Positions 12,636-25,078 are shown, counted from the first letter of the stretch. The stretch: DNA of 64,000 bases from Trichaptum fuscoviolaceum (GCA_910574455.1 CAJSYZ010000004.1:3039528-3103527), one strand, 5' to 3'. Translations and numbers: made by a program. The notes: generated by a model from the letters alone, not told the origin.

Positions 12636-15600
12636 CTATGCTAGGCCCGCCTCCGCAGCAAGCGAGAAAAACTCAGAGCTGCGGTCGCGCAGAAGCGTTT
12701 GGGGTTCATCGAATTCTTTCACCTGTATGAACATCATTAGTGCTATCACAATACACGTGCACATAGGATACTACGAACCTGACCATCGCCCAATACCAGC
12801 ACTCTATCGGAATCTAATATCGTATTCAGCCTATGGCTGGACAATCCATTAGTCATTTACTGGGCTGCCATTGCGGAGAGGAAAGTAGCATACGCAATGA
12901 TGAGCATCGTCACCGACGCAAATTGCGGTCCTCTAATGATTTCTTGGATTGCTTTGTCGGTTTCAAGGTCAACTGCCGATGTCGCTGGACAGTGGAGTCG
13001 AACATGAATCAGCAGGTACTGCCTATGCAAAACATATCCCATATAACCAACCTTCATCGAGCACGAGAATTTTAGTCTGTTCGTAAGGTAAGCATAATTT
13101 AGCATCGGTTAAGCATAATTCAGCATCGGTTAAGACGTTCACTAACCTTACGAAGTAAAGCTCTTGCGAAGCACAGCAGTTGTCGTTGTCCTTGCGACAT
13201 GGACGATCCACCTTCTCGAACGGATGCGTCGAGGAGCCCAGGGAGACTTTCCACGTAGGAACGAAGATGCGCCTATAGCAAGTTTGTTAGTGTAGTTAGA
13301 TAGTAAAAAGAGATATAACGCATCACCTGCTCAAGGGCAGCCCATATGTTTGCATCTTGATACTCTCCCAAAGGATCGATATTTTCTCGTATTGTCCCTT
13401 CAAACAAATCGGGTGATTGTGGAACAATGGATATTGCAGAGCGAACTTGACATCGGCTCTTAGGAACACAATTAAAGTAAATATAGGCAGGACGCTTACG
13501 ATCATGGAGGCCCAATGCAGTGATATCAACACCATCGATTATGATTGTCCCAGATGCCGGTTCAATTATTCGGAACAATGCCAGTAAAAGCTATCCCATG
13601 ACATGAGATTCTACTCCCTCAATTGAACAGATTAAAGCACATACCGACGATTTGCCTGCACCAGTTCGTCCACAAATTCCAATTTTCTCTTTTCCTTTCT
13701 AAGTTGTGTGAAGTTATTTTTTGAGATGCTTTTGTTTGACTTCTAAAGGAAAAGTCACTCACAATTTTCAGTGTAATGTTCTTCAAGCAAAGATCAAGAT
13801 TGGAGCGATATCTCATCGAATACCCCCTTCAGAACAAAGATAAGTGTCGATAATAAAAGAAGGCTTGGTGCTAGAACGAACAAACCTGAACTCTATACCC
13901 CCGTCCTTCGGCCAATCCTCCGCTGGTTTATGCTCGGGGAGTTCATATGGCGCCTCTGGATCAAGCCGAATATAGTGGAGGATGCGCTCAACGCTGACAA
14001 TATTCTGTTCTACTTCACTAGCAGAGCGTACTACCCAGTTCTATTTCAAAATCAGTGTTCTGGTTGTAATGGAGGGTCGGGTATTCATCAAGACTCACAA
14101 GAGAGCTAGTTGTGTTTAAACCATAACTCAGCACTAGACCAACCAATCCAGCGTCTACGCCGGTAGTGATGAGGGCTGTTACGGCCAGAACAGATGCAAT
14201 CAGAATGATGATTGCCCCAACAAGCTCTAGTCGAACTGCAAGCCAACGGTTAACGGATATACTTGGTAGATAGCAAATCTGGTTCCTGTCAATTCGAAAT
14301 TCATTCTGCTTTATGAAGACCTCCTGATGTGAAAATGCCCGGATCGTCGACAATCCACCTACAGACTCCGAGAACCATGCGAAAATCGGCGAACGCGAAA
14401 CAGCGTCCAGTCTCTTGAGCTCCCGAGAAGTCGCAAGGTAGTAACTGAATCTAAATCAGCCAACTAGTTCAACAAACACATGCGGCACGCTAGACTTACA
14501 TCATCACCCTACGATAGAAGTACGTCAAAGGTACGACTGCAACGAGAAAGAGGGGGAAGCTAGCGCCTATCACAGCAATGATGCCCGCACAAGTACACAA
14601 CGTTCGGATCATACTCTGGATAACACGAGCAAGAATTTGGTCCACAACATATGTATCTCGAGAGAAAAGATTTAAAACCCTGTAGACAGCGGAAGAATGT
14701 CAATATGATTTTCACCCTGTATACGTAAAGATGGGACTACCTTCCAATCGGAGTCAATTCGAAAAAGGACAGAGGTGCTCTAAGGACTGCGTGCAACATC
14801 TAAATCAACCTTGATAAGCAGAGTGCTCCAATCGAGGAGATGAATATCATGCTTACCGAGTCATGCAGATGGCGAGCACTTCGCAAGGAAATGTAGACCC
14901 ACATGATAATAGCAGAGGCAGCTCCAAGTATGACAGACGCCAAGGAACTTACTCCATACGCCAGGAGAAATCGTCCCATTCCAGCGTTACTTCCTTCTTC
15001 ACGGTTGTGCTCACCCCAAGAGCGCAGGACAACATTGCTGAGGATCGAGGCGCCTTGCTGTGCGATCACTGTGAAAATGAATAAAGCGAACCCAACAGTT
15101 GATGCCGCCTGAATGTACTGGATATAAACATCTGCCTTCACTCTTCCTTGTTCACTATGCTCCTTGCTCAACTGGTCTGATTCCCGGTTCAGGGGTAATC
15201 CGACAACCGAAGCTCTGGCGAGGTCACGTTTCAACTCGATCTTAACCAATGGTTGCGATTTTTCATTGTCCTCTTTGGCATACTCCTCTGAAGGAGTGGA
15301 GACTACTGTTTGCTCATCCGATGAGTTATTCCATTCAGAAGGGGCTCTAGGTGTTGAAGTGCCTGAGCTGGATAAACTTGCACCATGACCTTTGCTAAAT
15401 CAATCGTCAGCGATGTGTTTACTGTGAAATAATGTGTGCTTACATCAGTTTTGAGACATGACTCTCGTCCATGCTTGTTAACTCTTCATATGATCCCGAT
15501 TCCAAAATTATCCCTCGTCGCAGGAACACGATTCTATCATATTGCCTCAAGAACGCAACGCTGTTTGTAACTAGGATTCGAGCTTTCATCGCCAGCAGTC

Positions 15601-18600
15601 CATATGGTCCAATTACCTGGTCTACGAACAAATAGTCAGTTCTTGCCCTTTTAGAAGACAACCGAGTCGATTACCGAAGATATGTCGAGCTACATGCGAA
15701 TCGACAGCTTGTAAAGCGGAGAAGTTAGACTTCGCTGAAGCAAAGGGCAAAGTGCAAAGATGCTTACCAGCCAGGACATCGTCCAGCAGTACGCTAAGAA
15801 ATATCAGAACGATGCAAGAGAATCAGAATCGTCAACTCACAGGTCACACCGTGCATAAACAGCTCTAGCAAGAGAGATTCTTGCTTTCTGACCACCACTT
15901 AACTATGACTGTAGTGAGAAGAGGGAAACAGAGGAGCATGTGAGTCTAGCATACAGTAATTCCTAGGAACATTTATAAGATCACATTTTTAACAACTTGA
16001 ACGAACAGCGTACCCTTTTCACCAACTTCAGTCATATCGCCTTGAGGTAACAATGCCAAATCTGGCCTGAGGGCGCAAGCTAGAGGCCGCAGATAAGTTT
16101 ATCGCTTCATCTCGGAGTCCACATAATTTTTACCATCTAATACGAGATCATAGTATTCCTCGTCATATTCATGCGCAAACAGAATGTTATCCTTGACTGT
16201 TGCGCTCATAATCCTACATTAAATCGGTGAGCGTTCTTGAATGGGCTGGCTCTGGAAGACTAGCTTACCAGGGATTTTGCGGGGCATATGCTATGCTTCC
16301 GTTCAGAATGACCTCGCCTTCTTCTCGGTACATATCACCAACGATTGATGACAGAAGGCTCGACTGATTTTCTGGAATTAATAGAGCATTGTTGAGAGCA
16401 GGAAATCTCACACTGACCTTTCCAGCTCCCACTTTACCCATGATCCCGACCAGCTCGCCCATCCTGACAGTCAAATCTATGTCCTCCAGAGTCGGTGAAG
16501 CCGACTTTTTGCTCCAACTAAAAGTACCGTTCTTTATGGTTACGACGACATCGCCCTTTTGCAAACGCAGTCCAGAGACGACTTTTCTAGCATCCACTTG
16601 CAACTCGTCAGCAGTCAAGAAGGAAGAAAGTCGCTTTGTGGAGACAATCGCTTCGATGATATTCGAAGTCACTTGCGCGAACTGACGAAAATCAGACAAT
16701 ACCATACAAAGAAGGCGGAATTAATACTTACCATTGCGAGAGGGAATTGCAAAAGCATGAAGAGAGAAATCGCTGGGAAGATGATGTCCGATGTTAAAGG
16801 AGTAGAAGATGTCACTGCTGCTACCGCAAAGGAGCTGAAGGCAACCAGAACTGATGCAAAATATATGGATATTAAATTTACACCAGGAGATGATGAAACT
16901 CACGTGGAATCCCAGTCCATAATGCCATATTCAAGGACTAGATAAGTTTGAGAGCAGTTTAGCAGCTGTCAAAGCAATATTATGCACAGTGCACACCGTA
17001 GCAATCCCAATTTTTTTCAGCATCTTCAATTCCTGGTGGTTTCGAACCTCTAGGATACGCCGAATAAATGCGTTTTCCCACGCATATAGCTTGATGCTTT
17101 TGATGTTATTGAGCAATTCACTCATCATGCGCGTCCGCTTGTCCCGGTTCTTCATCTGCTTCTCTTGCATTCTTTTCAGCACGCGAGCGATGGCTGCATT
17201 CATCGGTACGGAAAAGACCATGATGGCCACACCAACAAATGCCGGCCAACCCAAAAGTCGATACAAAGATATGAAAGCGAGAGAAATCTGAGGACATGAT
17301 GTTAGTTCTCGTAGTGGCGTATAAGGAAGGAAATGGTAACCTGAAAGGGACCTGAGATCGCTATTAGGCCATAAGTACAGAAGTCCTGCAATCTTGTCGC
17401 GTCGACCGACATGAGGTTTATAATGTCTCCAGATGACCGGCCACTTTCGTCGTTAGATAAACGAAGCGCCTTTTGATAAATAGCCGTGACCAATCCTGCA
17501 CGGACTCGCATACCAGTCTCAAAACAGCGTTGGAAGTACTGATAATAGTATATGAGCAAAGCGTATGATAAGTGTGTTCGAGAGGTATACCTGATGCAAT
17601 ATAATTGTCTGAATAACCGCAGTGATGAACATGGTGCCAGCTATAAGGAACCCTTGCATCGGGCTTGGAGGTTCAGGTCCACCAAGCTCTTCATTCTCAC
17701 GCGCGTACTGATACGCAGAGACATACGACAACAGCAACCGAAGAAGTTGAGGTTGGAGGAAAGCCAAACAGTCTTGGGAAAGTTTGAGAAACATAGCGAA
17801 TGCATATGGGCCACCATAGGCACTACACAGAGCGATCCATAGTTTTTTGCTGCGGTGGTGTAATAAGTAAGCATCGTAGAGGGGTAGAGGGAAGGATATG
17901 CTCACTGATCATTCATCGCATTTTGTAACTTCAAGCCTAGACGGGACGCTTCATCCTTGGCCAGCAGCGGAGGCAGATCGTCTTCGGTGATGAAATGCGT
18001 GGCTCCCTTCTTTAAAAGTGGTGACATCCACTCAAATGTCCAGATGCTATATATGTTCGCTGTTTCCAGAGGACTTTCTTTCGAGCCCTTTTGTTCATCA
18101 GACGTGAGGCCGATTTCCGGTCCAATACATTCGAATAGCAATGCGACGAATCCTAAAGCTCCAGTTGCAGCTCTCAGGGTCAAGGGAACGGTGAGTCTTA
18201 TGACATCTTTTGAAAGAGTAGTTCGTGCCCATACTAGTAAAGATGCAAGATAAACGGGCCAAAAGAGAAGCAAGATGGTCGAGGATGTCCGTGTACGATA
18301 GTGATTGAGAGCGGTCAGGAAGGGCAAGAGAGATAGAGCTACCGGCTCGAGAATGTATAATTGAGGGATTGCAACGTATGCGGAAGTCGGGGTGGCGGCG
18401 ACGAAGATAAGGTTGGTTAGGCTGGCCAGAGCGGCACATGCGAGCAACGTCTGATTAACAAATGCGACGTCGATCATTCAGATGATCAGCAGAAGCTTAT
18501 AACAATAGAATCCGATGTACACACCACTTTAGCCCTCAGCAGCCAGACACTCTTTCGCGACCGTTCTTGCTTCTCCGACGACGACAGACAGTATATTCTG

Positions 18601-18743
18601 TGCGTCCCCACGACGGCCAGAAGAAGAAGAGGCAGAGGCAAAACAACGCCTTCTTCAAAGCAGGGAGTCAAATCAAATTTGCGAAAGCCAGATTTTGGAC
18701 CCCATCCCTCTGGATCTCGGCAAAAGTCTAATGGGCTGCCCAT
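12636..18743 (-). CDS. ABC transporter, subfamily C (MRP/YCF1 type), 30 exons
   Basis: Full-length ABCC exporter, 1491 residues, expected in the vacuolar or plasma membrane for conjugates or drugs. Main exon blocks on the minus strand: 18743-18525, 18450-17906, 17849-17591, 17538-17341, 17287-16997, 16937-16904, 16850-16732, 16681-16418, 16363-16269, 16213-16134, 16079-16014, 15962-15955 (8 nt), 15902-15841, 15793-15768, 15707-15675, 15621-15444, 15394-14857, 14799-14741, 14679-14500, 14450-14099, 14040-13886, 13826-13763, 13698-13645, 13590-13500, 13445-13327, 13272-13147, 13076-13052, 12984-12894, 12836-12779, 12722-12636. TMD0 is present. NBD1 has GKVGAGKSSLL, LSGGQ and [12 protein letters not shown], with Asp rather than Glu after Walker B as in ABCC proteins. 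NBD2 has GRTGAGKSS, a divergent SMSQGQRQ signature, KILVLDEATSAVD and the AHRLNT switch His. All junctions keep frame. Confidence 0.93.
13090..13131. repeat. 21-bp tandem duplication inside an ABC transporter intron
   Basis: Two adjacent 21-bp units (13090-13110 and 13111-13131), differing at one position, lie wholly within the 70-nt intron 13146-13077. This explains why that intron is longer than its neighbours. Confidence 0.85.
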
Positions 18744-19043
18744 TGACTTGACGGGTGGCGAGACGACGACGAGCACGATAGGCGGCCTTCGAATGGCGCA
18801 AGAGACATGGCAGCAAACCTTCCTGCTTTTAACTGTGTGACTCAGATGAGTAAGCTGCAACTTTTACGCGTCTTCGGACGCGTCTCAGACGCGCGTCGGC
18901 TTTATAACTACTACGTTTCATTTCTTGAACAGTATTGCGTGTTATTCGGTAACGGACACGATCCAATGGTAGTGACTGCATATGTACACTATTGTTTGTG
19001 CAGGCACAGTCTACCTGCAGTATGTATATCCTGCCGTATTTCT
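18744..19043. other. Promoter region of the ABC transporter
   Basis: 300 bp between the ABC start and the UCH stop codon. It holds the ACGCGT-rich hairpin described separately; nothing else is recognised. Confidence 0.45.
18866..18883. promoter_or_regulatory. Paired ACGCGT (MCB-like) boxes forming a perfect inverted repeat
   Basis: ACGCGTC-TTCG-GACGCGT is a perfect 7-bp stem with a TTCG loop, and a related ACGCGCGT follows at 18889-18896. ACGCGT is the MluI cell-cycle box bound by MBF in yeasts. The site is 123 bp upstream of the ABC transporter start. Whether it acts as a transcription-factor site, an RNA hairpin at the UCH 3' end, or neither is not known. Confidence 0.4.
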
Positions 19044-20172
19044 TCAAAGAGGCGGCGCGAGGGCCATCATATTCAGGCTTATACTGTCAGACTCGGACAC
19101 GAATCGTTCTTTCACAAATTCCGCGACGTCCTTCAGATTTCGGCTCAGTATACGATGGCCAGATGTGTGATGTTAGGACGCTTACTTTGAGTAGGTCTTC
19201 ACTTGGACCCCTGTCGATCGGGCCTGCCCTCCTCCCATCTAACTCTATGAGCCTGTGTCCACCCTCGCCTTTCTGCTTTCCGGCTTCGATGCTCGGTGCC
19301 TGCACAAAGCACGTAAAGTGGAAGTCGGTGTCAAGGTTTGGAGGAATTGCGCTCTGGCCCGTGTTGGCTACGTTGGCATGGATGTCTGCAAACAGCGGTG
19401 TTTTCTCAAGGAGCTCAGCCCTTTCCGTTGGACTTAGTCCTGCGGGTAGATACACTGTCAGAAGTCAGACGAAATAGTGAACAGGAATGAAACCTTTGCA
19501 TTGGTCGAGAAATAATGCGAGAGGACTCTCTGGGGCAATGGTTGTCCTCGACTACTTTCTATTCATCATGAACTTGATCAGCAACATTAATCGCCAAGCA
19601 CGCACATTCATCAAAGCGTGAAGAAGCCCCATGGTACCACAGGCATTGGATATCTATGAAAGTGCGCTCATCGCTGAGTGATCATGCGTTCTCTCATACA
19701 ATCAACGCTTGTTATTGCTTACAGTCTGCTTGATCCAAATCACGGTAGGGTCAACAGGCGGCAGTTTGCCTGACAGTGTAGCCTCATCCTCATCCTTCTT
19801 CTTCGCTTCGTTCTTCTCCGTGATTGGGAATAGCAGTACGACGGCCTTCACAGGCTGGGGCACCATCGCGAGAAGCTTTATGGAATGAACTTCGGGTTGC
19901 GTCTGTATGCACATAACATACGCACATCTGCATCCAAGCCATATACATCTACAAACTCATCCTGCGACAAGACCAAGCCCGCCTTTCCAGCCCACTATTT
20001 CGTAAAGGCGTTCTCATAACCCGACTGATCTCGACAGCTGCAAACAGCAGACTCACGGTGTTAAGTATCTTTAGGCCTATGTAAGCAAGATGTGCATACA
20101 ATCAGTTAGGATGGTGCATACATCTGGGTTGCTCTCCAGAGGTATCCATCTCTTGAGGGCAGAATCCGACAT
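19044..20172 (-). CDS. YUH1: Ubiquitin C-terminal hydrolase (UCH-L3/Yuh1 family)
   Basis: Cysteine protease that removes small adducts from ubiquitin or NEDD8. 248 residues in eight exons: 20172-20122, 20068-20057 (12 nt), 19994-19926, 19875-19723, 19653-19606, 19551-19494, 19454-19186, 19130-19044. The N-terminus (SALKRWIPLESNPD) needs the 12-nt exon encoding ILNT to reach WAGKAGLVLSQDEF. VIWIKQTISNACGTMGLLHAL carries the oxyanion Gln and catalytic Cys (about residue 100). DFHFTCFV carries the catalytic His and LIELDGRRAGPIDRG the catalytic Asp. The C-terminal exon DVAEFVKERF completes the fold. The 39-nt intron at 19493-19455 is the shortest confident one in the window. The symbol is by family resemblance. 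Confidence 0.93.
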
Positions 20173-20432
20173 TTTCAGGTTTCGTAGTCCTCTGACAAGT
20201 ATGCGGTTCAAGAACACTAGTGATGGTTTGTGAACAAGGGGCTAATACACTGGCACGATGACGTTGACGTCGGTGTTCAATGCCTCATTAAGTAAAATAT
20301 TATTTATCATTCATTTATTTACTACAGTACTAGGCTCATGCAATGCAATTTACACGCCCTCCTATGCGTACAAATCGTGTAAATGAAGATCATTAAAATT
20401 ATCTACGCGTGTACAATATTGCTATTTGCGAT

Positions 20433-22240
20433 TCAATCTGCTTTTTGCGGTTCTGTCGCATCTTCTTCATACCCTTCCACCTTCATATCATTGAGACCAA
20501 GATCCTCATTTTGTTCCCAAGTTCTGTCAAATGTTTCGATTGTCATATTCGGGTCCGGATCAGGTGCGTAGAGGTTTTGTAGATAAGAGTTTGCCAAGGG
20601 ATCCTCAAGAATGACAGTGAACGGCCGCTCCGCTGCCTTGACCTGGAAATGAATCAGATGGTTCGGGCCTGTTCTTTCGGTAGTAGAACAGATTTTATTC
20701 CACTCACAGCTTTGAGTTCCGAAAGGAATTTCTCGAATTTCTTCCCGCCCTCCGTCGCTGAATCACCAGCGTAAACCTTGTCAGACAATTCTTCGTATAC
20801 CTGCTCAAGAAGGCCTTCAAGCGTAGTGAAGCGACCGCCTAAAGTACCAGGCTGGAGTACAAGATCGATTTCGGGTACACTTAGCCCACAACTTTCACTC
20901 TAAACAGTTTGTTGAGCAATGCAACATGTAAGGATGGAACTGCAAACCTATGAATGGTTTCGTACCTTCAAGATGTCACGACTAAGGTCCTCCTTGTCTT
21001 CAACTTTCAATGTAATCCGTTTGCCTTTCTCAGAAATAGCAGAACCAGATTTAACTTCGTTGTCCCGGTATCCACAGTGATCGCAGTTGGTAGACATGAT
21101 TAGGATATCCTTTAAGATTACTCAATGAGCTAATGTTGAACGTAGGCATATAAATTACGGACCTTGAAGTACGGGATGTTGACCTTCTTCATTAGAGTAT
21201 CAAGGTGAGCACCACAGCTTGAACATGTTCCCGGGAAAATGAAGATTTCCTCGTTTTCTCCCTCCAGCCCGCCACCGATGAGTTCATCGGCCTGCGCCTT
21301 GCTCTCCAGCTGTGTAGTCTTCGCGGAGGTAAGTTCACCGTCATATGCATCTTCAGCTACCAGCCCCAACTCAATGTTTTGCTCCTTCGTTCGTTTATAT
21401 GTGCGGAGATTCCACTTGGGATCGGCCATGGATCCGACGAATTCAACAAAAGAATTTCCCGCAGGATCATCTAACCTCACTGTGAAAGGTTTTAACGGTG
21501 AATCTTGCTCGCTCGCTTTCTTCACCGGTCCAACTGTCTCCTCATCCTCATCATCGTTGTCTCCGAGAATTTCTTTAATTGCGTCTAAGATCGACTGGAT
21601 CTTCTTGTAGGCCTCCTCCGCTTGTATGCGTCGAAGAGGCTGGTCTGTACTGAGATCTGCCACAATATCGCGAAGTAGGCCTTCTACAGTGGTCAGCTGA
21701 CCTTTCGAGGGAGGAATCGTGAGCTCAAACTCAGGAATTATGACGGTACAAGTCGCTGATTTGACAAGCTGTCTGTTGAGGTCCTCTCGAGACAGAATGC
21801 GGACGGTGTATGTGGTACCGTGCTCTAAAGCCCTTTCTTGGTGAATCTATTGAGCAAGTGACGAAAGGAGGATGTACTCACCTCTGATTTTGCCCGCCGA
21901 CTGTATCTCATTGTTTGCTGTTCCACAGTGCTCGCATCGAAAGGACATTACGATTACTTCTTGAAAGTACGGGATGGAAGTAAGTAGTAATCGGGTTGTG
22001 CCCTAAGACAATAGTCGGTATATGCGCTACTCAGCGCTCAGCTTTGAAAAGGGATGAAGGATATAGGGATTTCCAGATACATACATTTTGGCCACAATTC
22101 ATGCATAACGATTCAATCTCTTGCACTGGCCTTTCTTCGTCAGATTCTGGTGCGGTGGACGTTTCGACCGTGGTCTGCCCAGTGCTTTCGGCAACTGTTC
22201 CAATCGCCGGGAAAAGTTCTTCTTTTGATGCTGTAGCCAT
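20433..22240 (-). CDS. ZPR1: Zinc finger protein ZPR1
   Basis: Essential zinc protein that helps fold and stabilise eEF1A and links growth signals to the nucleus in eukaryotes. 494 residues; exons 22240-22085, 22002-21882, 21824-21163, 21109-20966, 20899-20708, 20642-20433. The two repeated ZPR1 modules are clear. Module 1 has [20 protein letters not shown] and the pair [10 protein letters not shown]; module 2 has CSSCGAH...[24 protein letters not shown], each giving a C-x2-C...C-x2-C zinc site. Each is followed by the beta-helical A/B domain, e.g. [12 protein letters not shown] and [15 protein letters not shown]. An acidic insertion ([11 protein letters not shown]) lies in the first. The length is close to yeast Zpr1. 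Confidence 0.95.
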
Positions 22241-22555
22241 TCAGGACGAATGCAGATAATATGCGCTATCAGTTATGATGGTACAAGGAAGTAGGAGTTC
22301 GCTCGGGCGAATGAAGAGTAGATGGGTATATAAGAGCTCGGGATCGGGGGAAAGAGGAAAGAATAAGTCACTGCTAGTGGCAGCCGCGCGTGACGTCACA
22401 TCATCCTAGCGACTTCGAGAATCTCCTTCTCATAAAACTAACTGCAGCAAGTACTTGCGATGTAAAGTATAGACGGGGTGCTGATATGGCAAAGAATTAT
22501 TTGAAAACAATGAGATGATTGCTATCTCTATCACTGCACTGTGTCCCACCCGTAA
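22241..22555. other. ZPR1 promoter region and RPF1 3' flank
   Basis: Contains a TATATAA element at 22327-22333, about 90 bp upstream of the ZPR1 start, and the TGACGTCA box described separately. No other feature seen. Confidence 0.5.
22391..22398. promoter_or_regulatory. Perfect TGACGTCA (CRE/ATF) palindrome upstream of ZPR1
   Basis: An intact 8-bp ATF/CREB-type palindrome about 150 bp upstream of the ZPR1 start codon. In fungi such sites bind bZIP factors. Function is inferred from position and sequence only. Confidence 0.45.
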
Positions 22556-24042
22556 TTACAAGAAAAAAGTGCGCCTTGTTGTCTCCAGTTCCGGCTAGAA
22601 GTTCATGATGAGTTCAAACGCAATTGAGAAAACAGATTGAAGTGAGACAGTACCTTCCATATCCAGATATACTCATCTTGAGTCGGTGGCCGAATCTTCT
22701 CCGACCTTACAGGTCTTTCTTCGTCAGCCCCGTCTTCGTGCATGTCGTCTGGATCCGATTCTCCAGCATCACGGGCTTTCGCATCTTCATTGACATTAGG
22801 AGTATCTCCTTCCACTGAGACAGCACTACTGTCATCTTCCGCACTGGCAAACTCCAATGCTCCAGCAGGATTTCCTAACGCGAGGACAGCTGGAAGGCCT
22901 TTTTTCATCCATCTAAGCTTCAGCGTGAAGCGAGGGCCAATTTCTTGAAGCGCCGCTTTCTCCGTAGAGCGAAATGCATAACTATTCAGTACATTAGTAA
23001 TCGCTTGATTATATTGGGAGAAAAAGAGTCATACCGATGCCGTCTGAAGAATAAGAAATCGCGTTGGTTGTGCAGGGTTACGACCTGTCTCCCTTGAAAT
23101 TCAGGCATGGGTGGAAACAAAGTCTGAAACATGCGCCCGACGGTATGCCCTAGGCGGGTTGCGAAGTTATTCAGGACCAGCTCAGGATAGTGTTCAGTGG
23201 CTTTAGCATGACCCTAGTACAGTGTCTCAGTGTCTTTATCTCCATAACGCAACGAAGTTAAGTATACTAACGCTGATCTGTTTAGTTAGTTGTACGGAAG
23301 AGAGTTTGAAGTATACCGACGGACCCTCTGGAAGGTGTATGAGAGTGATCGCATCTGGGGTTGGTTCAGCTTCAATGTATAACACAGATACGTTTGCTCG
23401 AATCTCACTTGGCTTTTTCATGTCCTCGTTAACGACAATCATATTCGAATATCCCCTTCCAGCAGCCCAAGCCGCTATCCTTCCCATCTCGAAACCCTTT
23501 CCCTTCTTCCGCCTCACAAATTCGGATCCAGGTATCACGCTCACAAGCTCGTCACAAAAGTCATATGTAAGTTTCGACGCCTTGAACGAAGTAGTTATTA
23601 GCACTTTTGGAGGAACAGACGGGTCGAAACCGAAGGCAGAATCGAAGTAAGACGCGAAGGGATCAGATGCAATGTCCAGAGCAGCATCATCGACTGGTTG
23701 CTGATCATTCGGTGCAGCTTCTGAAGACGGTCCAGCTGTTGGCGGCAATTCCGGTGCGCTACTTGGCTGGGCTGTCAGGAAGGAAGGATCATATTCTCTA
23801 GTATTGTCCAAAGTCCTCGGAATGTTTTGAGCAAGGCGTTTCTGCATAGAGTTCAGTCAAGTGATACGGCTACGCGTACGGAGACTCACCTTCTTTGCCA
23901 AAGGATCACTTTCTTCCTCCTTTGCCCTCGCAAGTCTCTTCTGCAATTTAGCCTGCCTTTTCGCCCTTTTAGCTTTCCGAGCGACTTCTTCACGTTTTAT
24001 CTTGTTCTTTATCGCAGAAGGTTCAAATCTTTCGGGTGCCAT
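22556..24042 (-). CDS. RPF1: Ribosome production factor 1 (Brix domain)
   Basis: Nucleolar 60S assembly factor with an rRNA-binding Brix domain. 422 residues in five exons: 24042-23890, 23841-23272, 23213-23035, 22981-22654, 22594-22556. The N-terminus is a highly basic helix ([17 protein letters not shown]). The Brix domain starts at [19 protein letters not shown], continues with [34 protein letters not shown] and [11 protein letters not shown], and ends with [23 protein letters not shown]. The last exon encodes [12 protein letters not shown], the conserved Rpf1 terminus, and confirms the final junction. An acidic insertion ([14 protein letters not shown]...) before the end makes it longer than human RPF1. 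It is head to head with the p24 gene, 206 bp apart. Confidence 0.95.
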
Positions 24043-24248
24043 ATTTGATTATATCTCAACGAAAGTGTGAGAGTCGATGGAAAGAAGGGTGGAAAGAACA
24101 GTAGAAGGAGAGAACATATGTTGAGTCTGAGATGAGAAATTTAGTTCCATTCATTACGTAATTTATTTCAAGTTGACGACCACGACATCTTCAAGTTACA
24201 CACCTACAGTACCTTCCTCACGTCCTCAAGTTCAGCCAACCGCGAACA

Positions 24249-25078
24249 ATGGCCACTCCGAGAGACAAACCACTTTCACTATTCTTAGTCGTTCTGCTAT
24301 TAATTGCGTCTGCCAATGCCCTACACTTTTACTTGGACGCATCTGAAAGACGGTGCTTCATCGAGGAGTTACCGACTGATACTGTCGTTGATGGTAAGCG
24401 TATTGAAAAGCAGTGAGAGGGGCCAATCTCACCTCGATGTTCGAAATGTACTATAGGACACTATAAAGGACTTGAATGGAGTGAACAAGAACAAAAATAC
24501 GTAGAAAACACTAATCTCGGCATTCTCGTCGAAGTGGACGTGAGTTTGATTTGTATAGCTTGGATTGTTTCTACATTGATATGCTCTATCCAGGAAATGG
24601 AGTCGGGGCATAATGTCGTCCGTACGCGTGGGCCGTACGATGGCAAGTTTACTTTCACTTCTCACGAGGCGGGCGACCACTCCATTTGCCTCACCCCGAC
24701 GTCTTCCTCGACCTCCAACACACATGTCAAAATATACCTCGATATTGTTGTCGGGTCCACACGAGCCAATATCGATCAAGATCGCTCTCATGTCTCAACA
24801 CTTGCCTCTAAAATCCGCGACCTGAACACGAAGTTGGAAGACATCCGTCGGGAACAACAATACCAGAGAGAGCGTGAGGCGGGGTATCGTGATTTGAGCG
24901 AGGCGACGAACGCCAGGGCCGTGTGGTACAGTGTGTTGCAGATAGGCGCATTGCTTATTACATGCGCTTGGCAATTGCGGCATCTGAGGGTGCGTTACCT
25001 CTAATTCTTGGACTTGTCTTGTGTGGTACTAAACTGTTAAACCAACAGCGCTTTTTCGAGGACAGGAAATCTCGATGA
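24249..25078 (+). CDS. p24 family cargo receptor (Emp24/Erp type)
   Basis: Type I membrane protein of COPII/COPI vesicles that cycles between ER and Golgi. 217 residues; exons 24249-24393, 24457-24539, 24594-24989, 25049-25078. A signal peptide (PLSLFLVVLLLIASANA) precedes the GOLD domain, LHFYLDASERRCFIEELP, then GPYDGKFTFTSHEAGDHSICL; the two Cys form the expected disulfide. A coiled coil follows (LASKIRDLNTKLEDIRREQQYQREREAGYRDLSE), then one transmembrane helix and the cytosolic tail RRFFEDRKSR, with the FF COPII signal and a basic end. Sequence is closest in style to the alpha (Erp1/5/6) branch, but I do not assign a member. Confidence 0.93.

Noticed and set aside
23214..23271. Read-through of the RPF1 frame past KQIS giving a premature stop
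   Set aside because: A GTTAGT...CTAG intron of 58 nt removes it and joins KQIS to [12 protein letters not shown], the expected Brix sequence.
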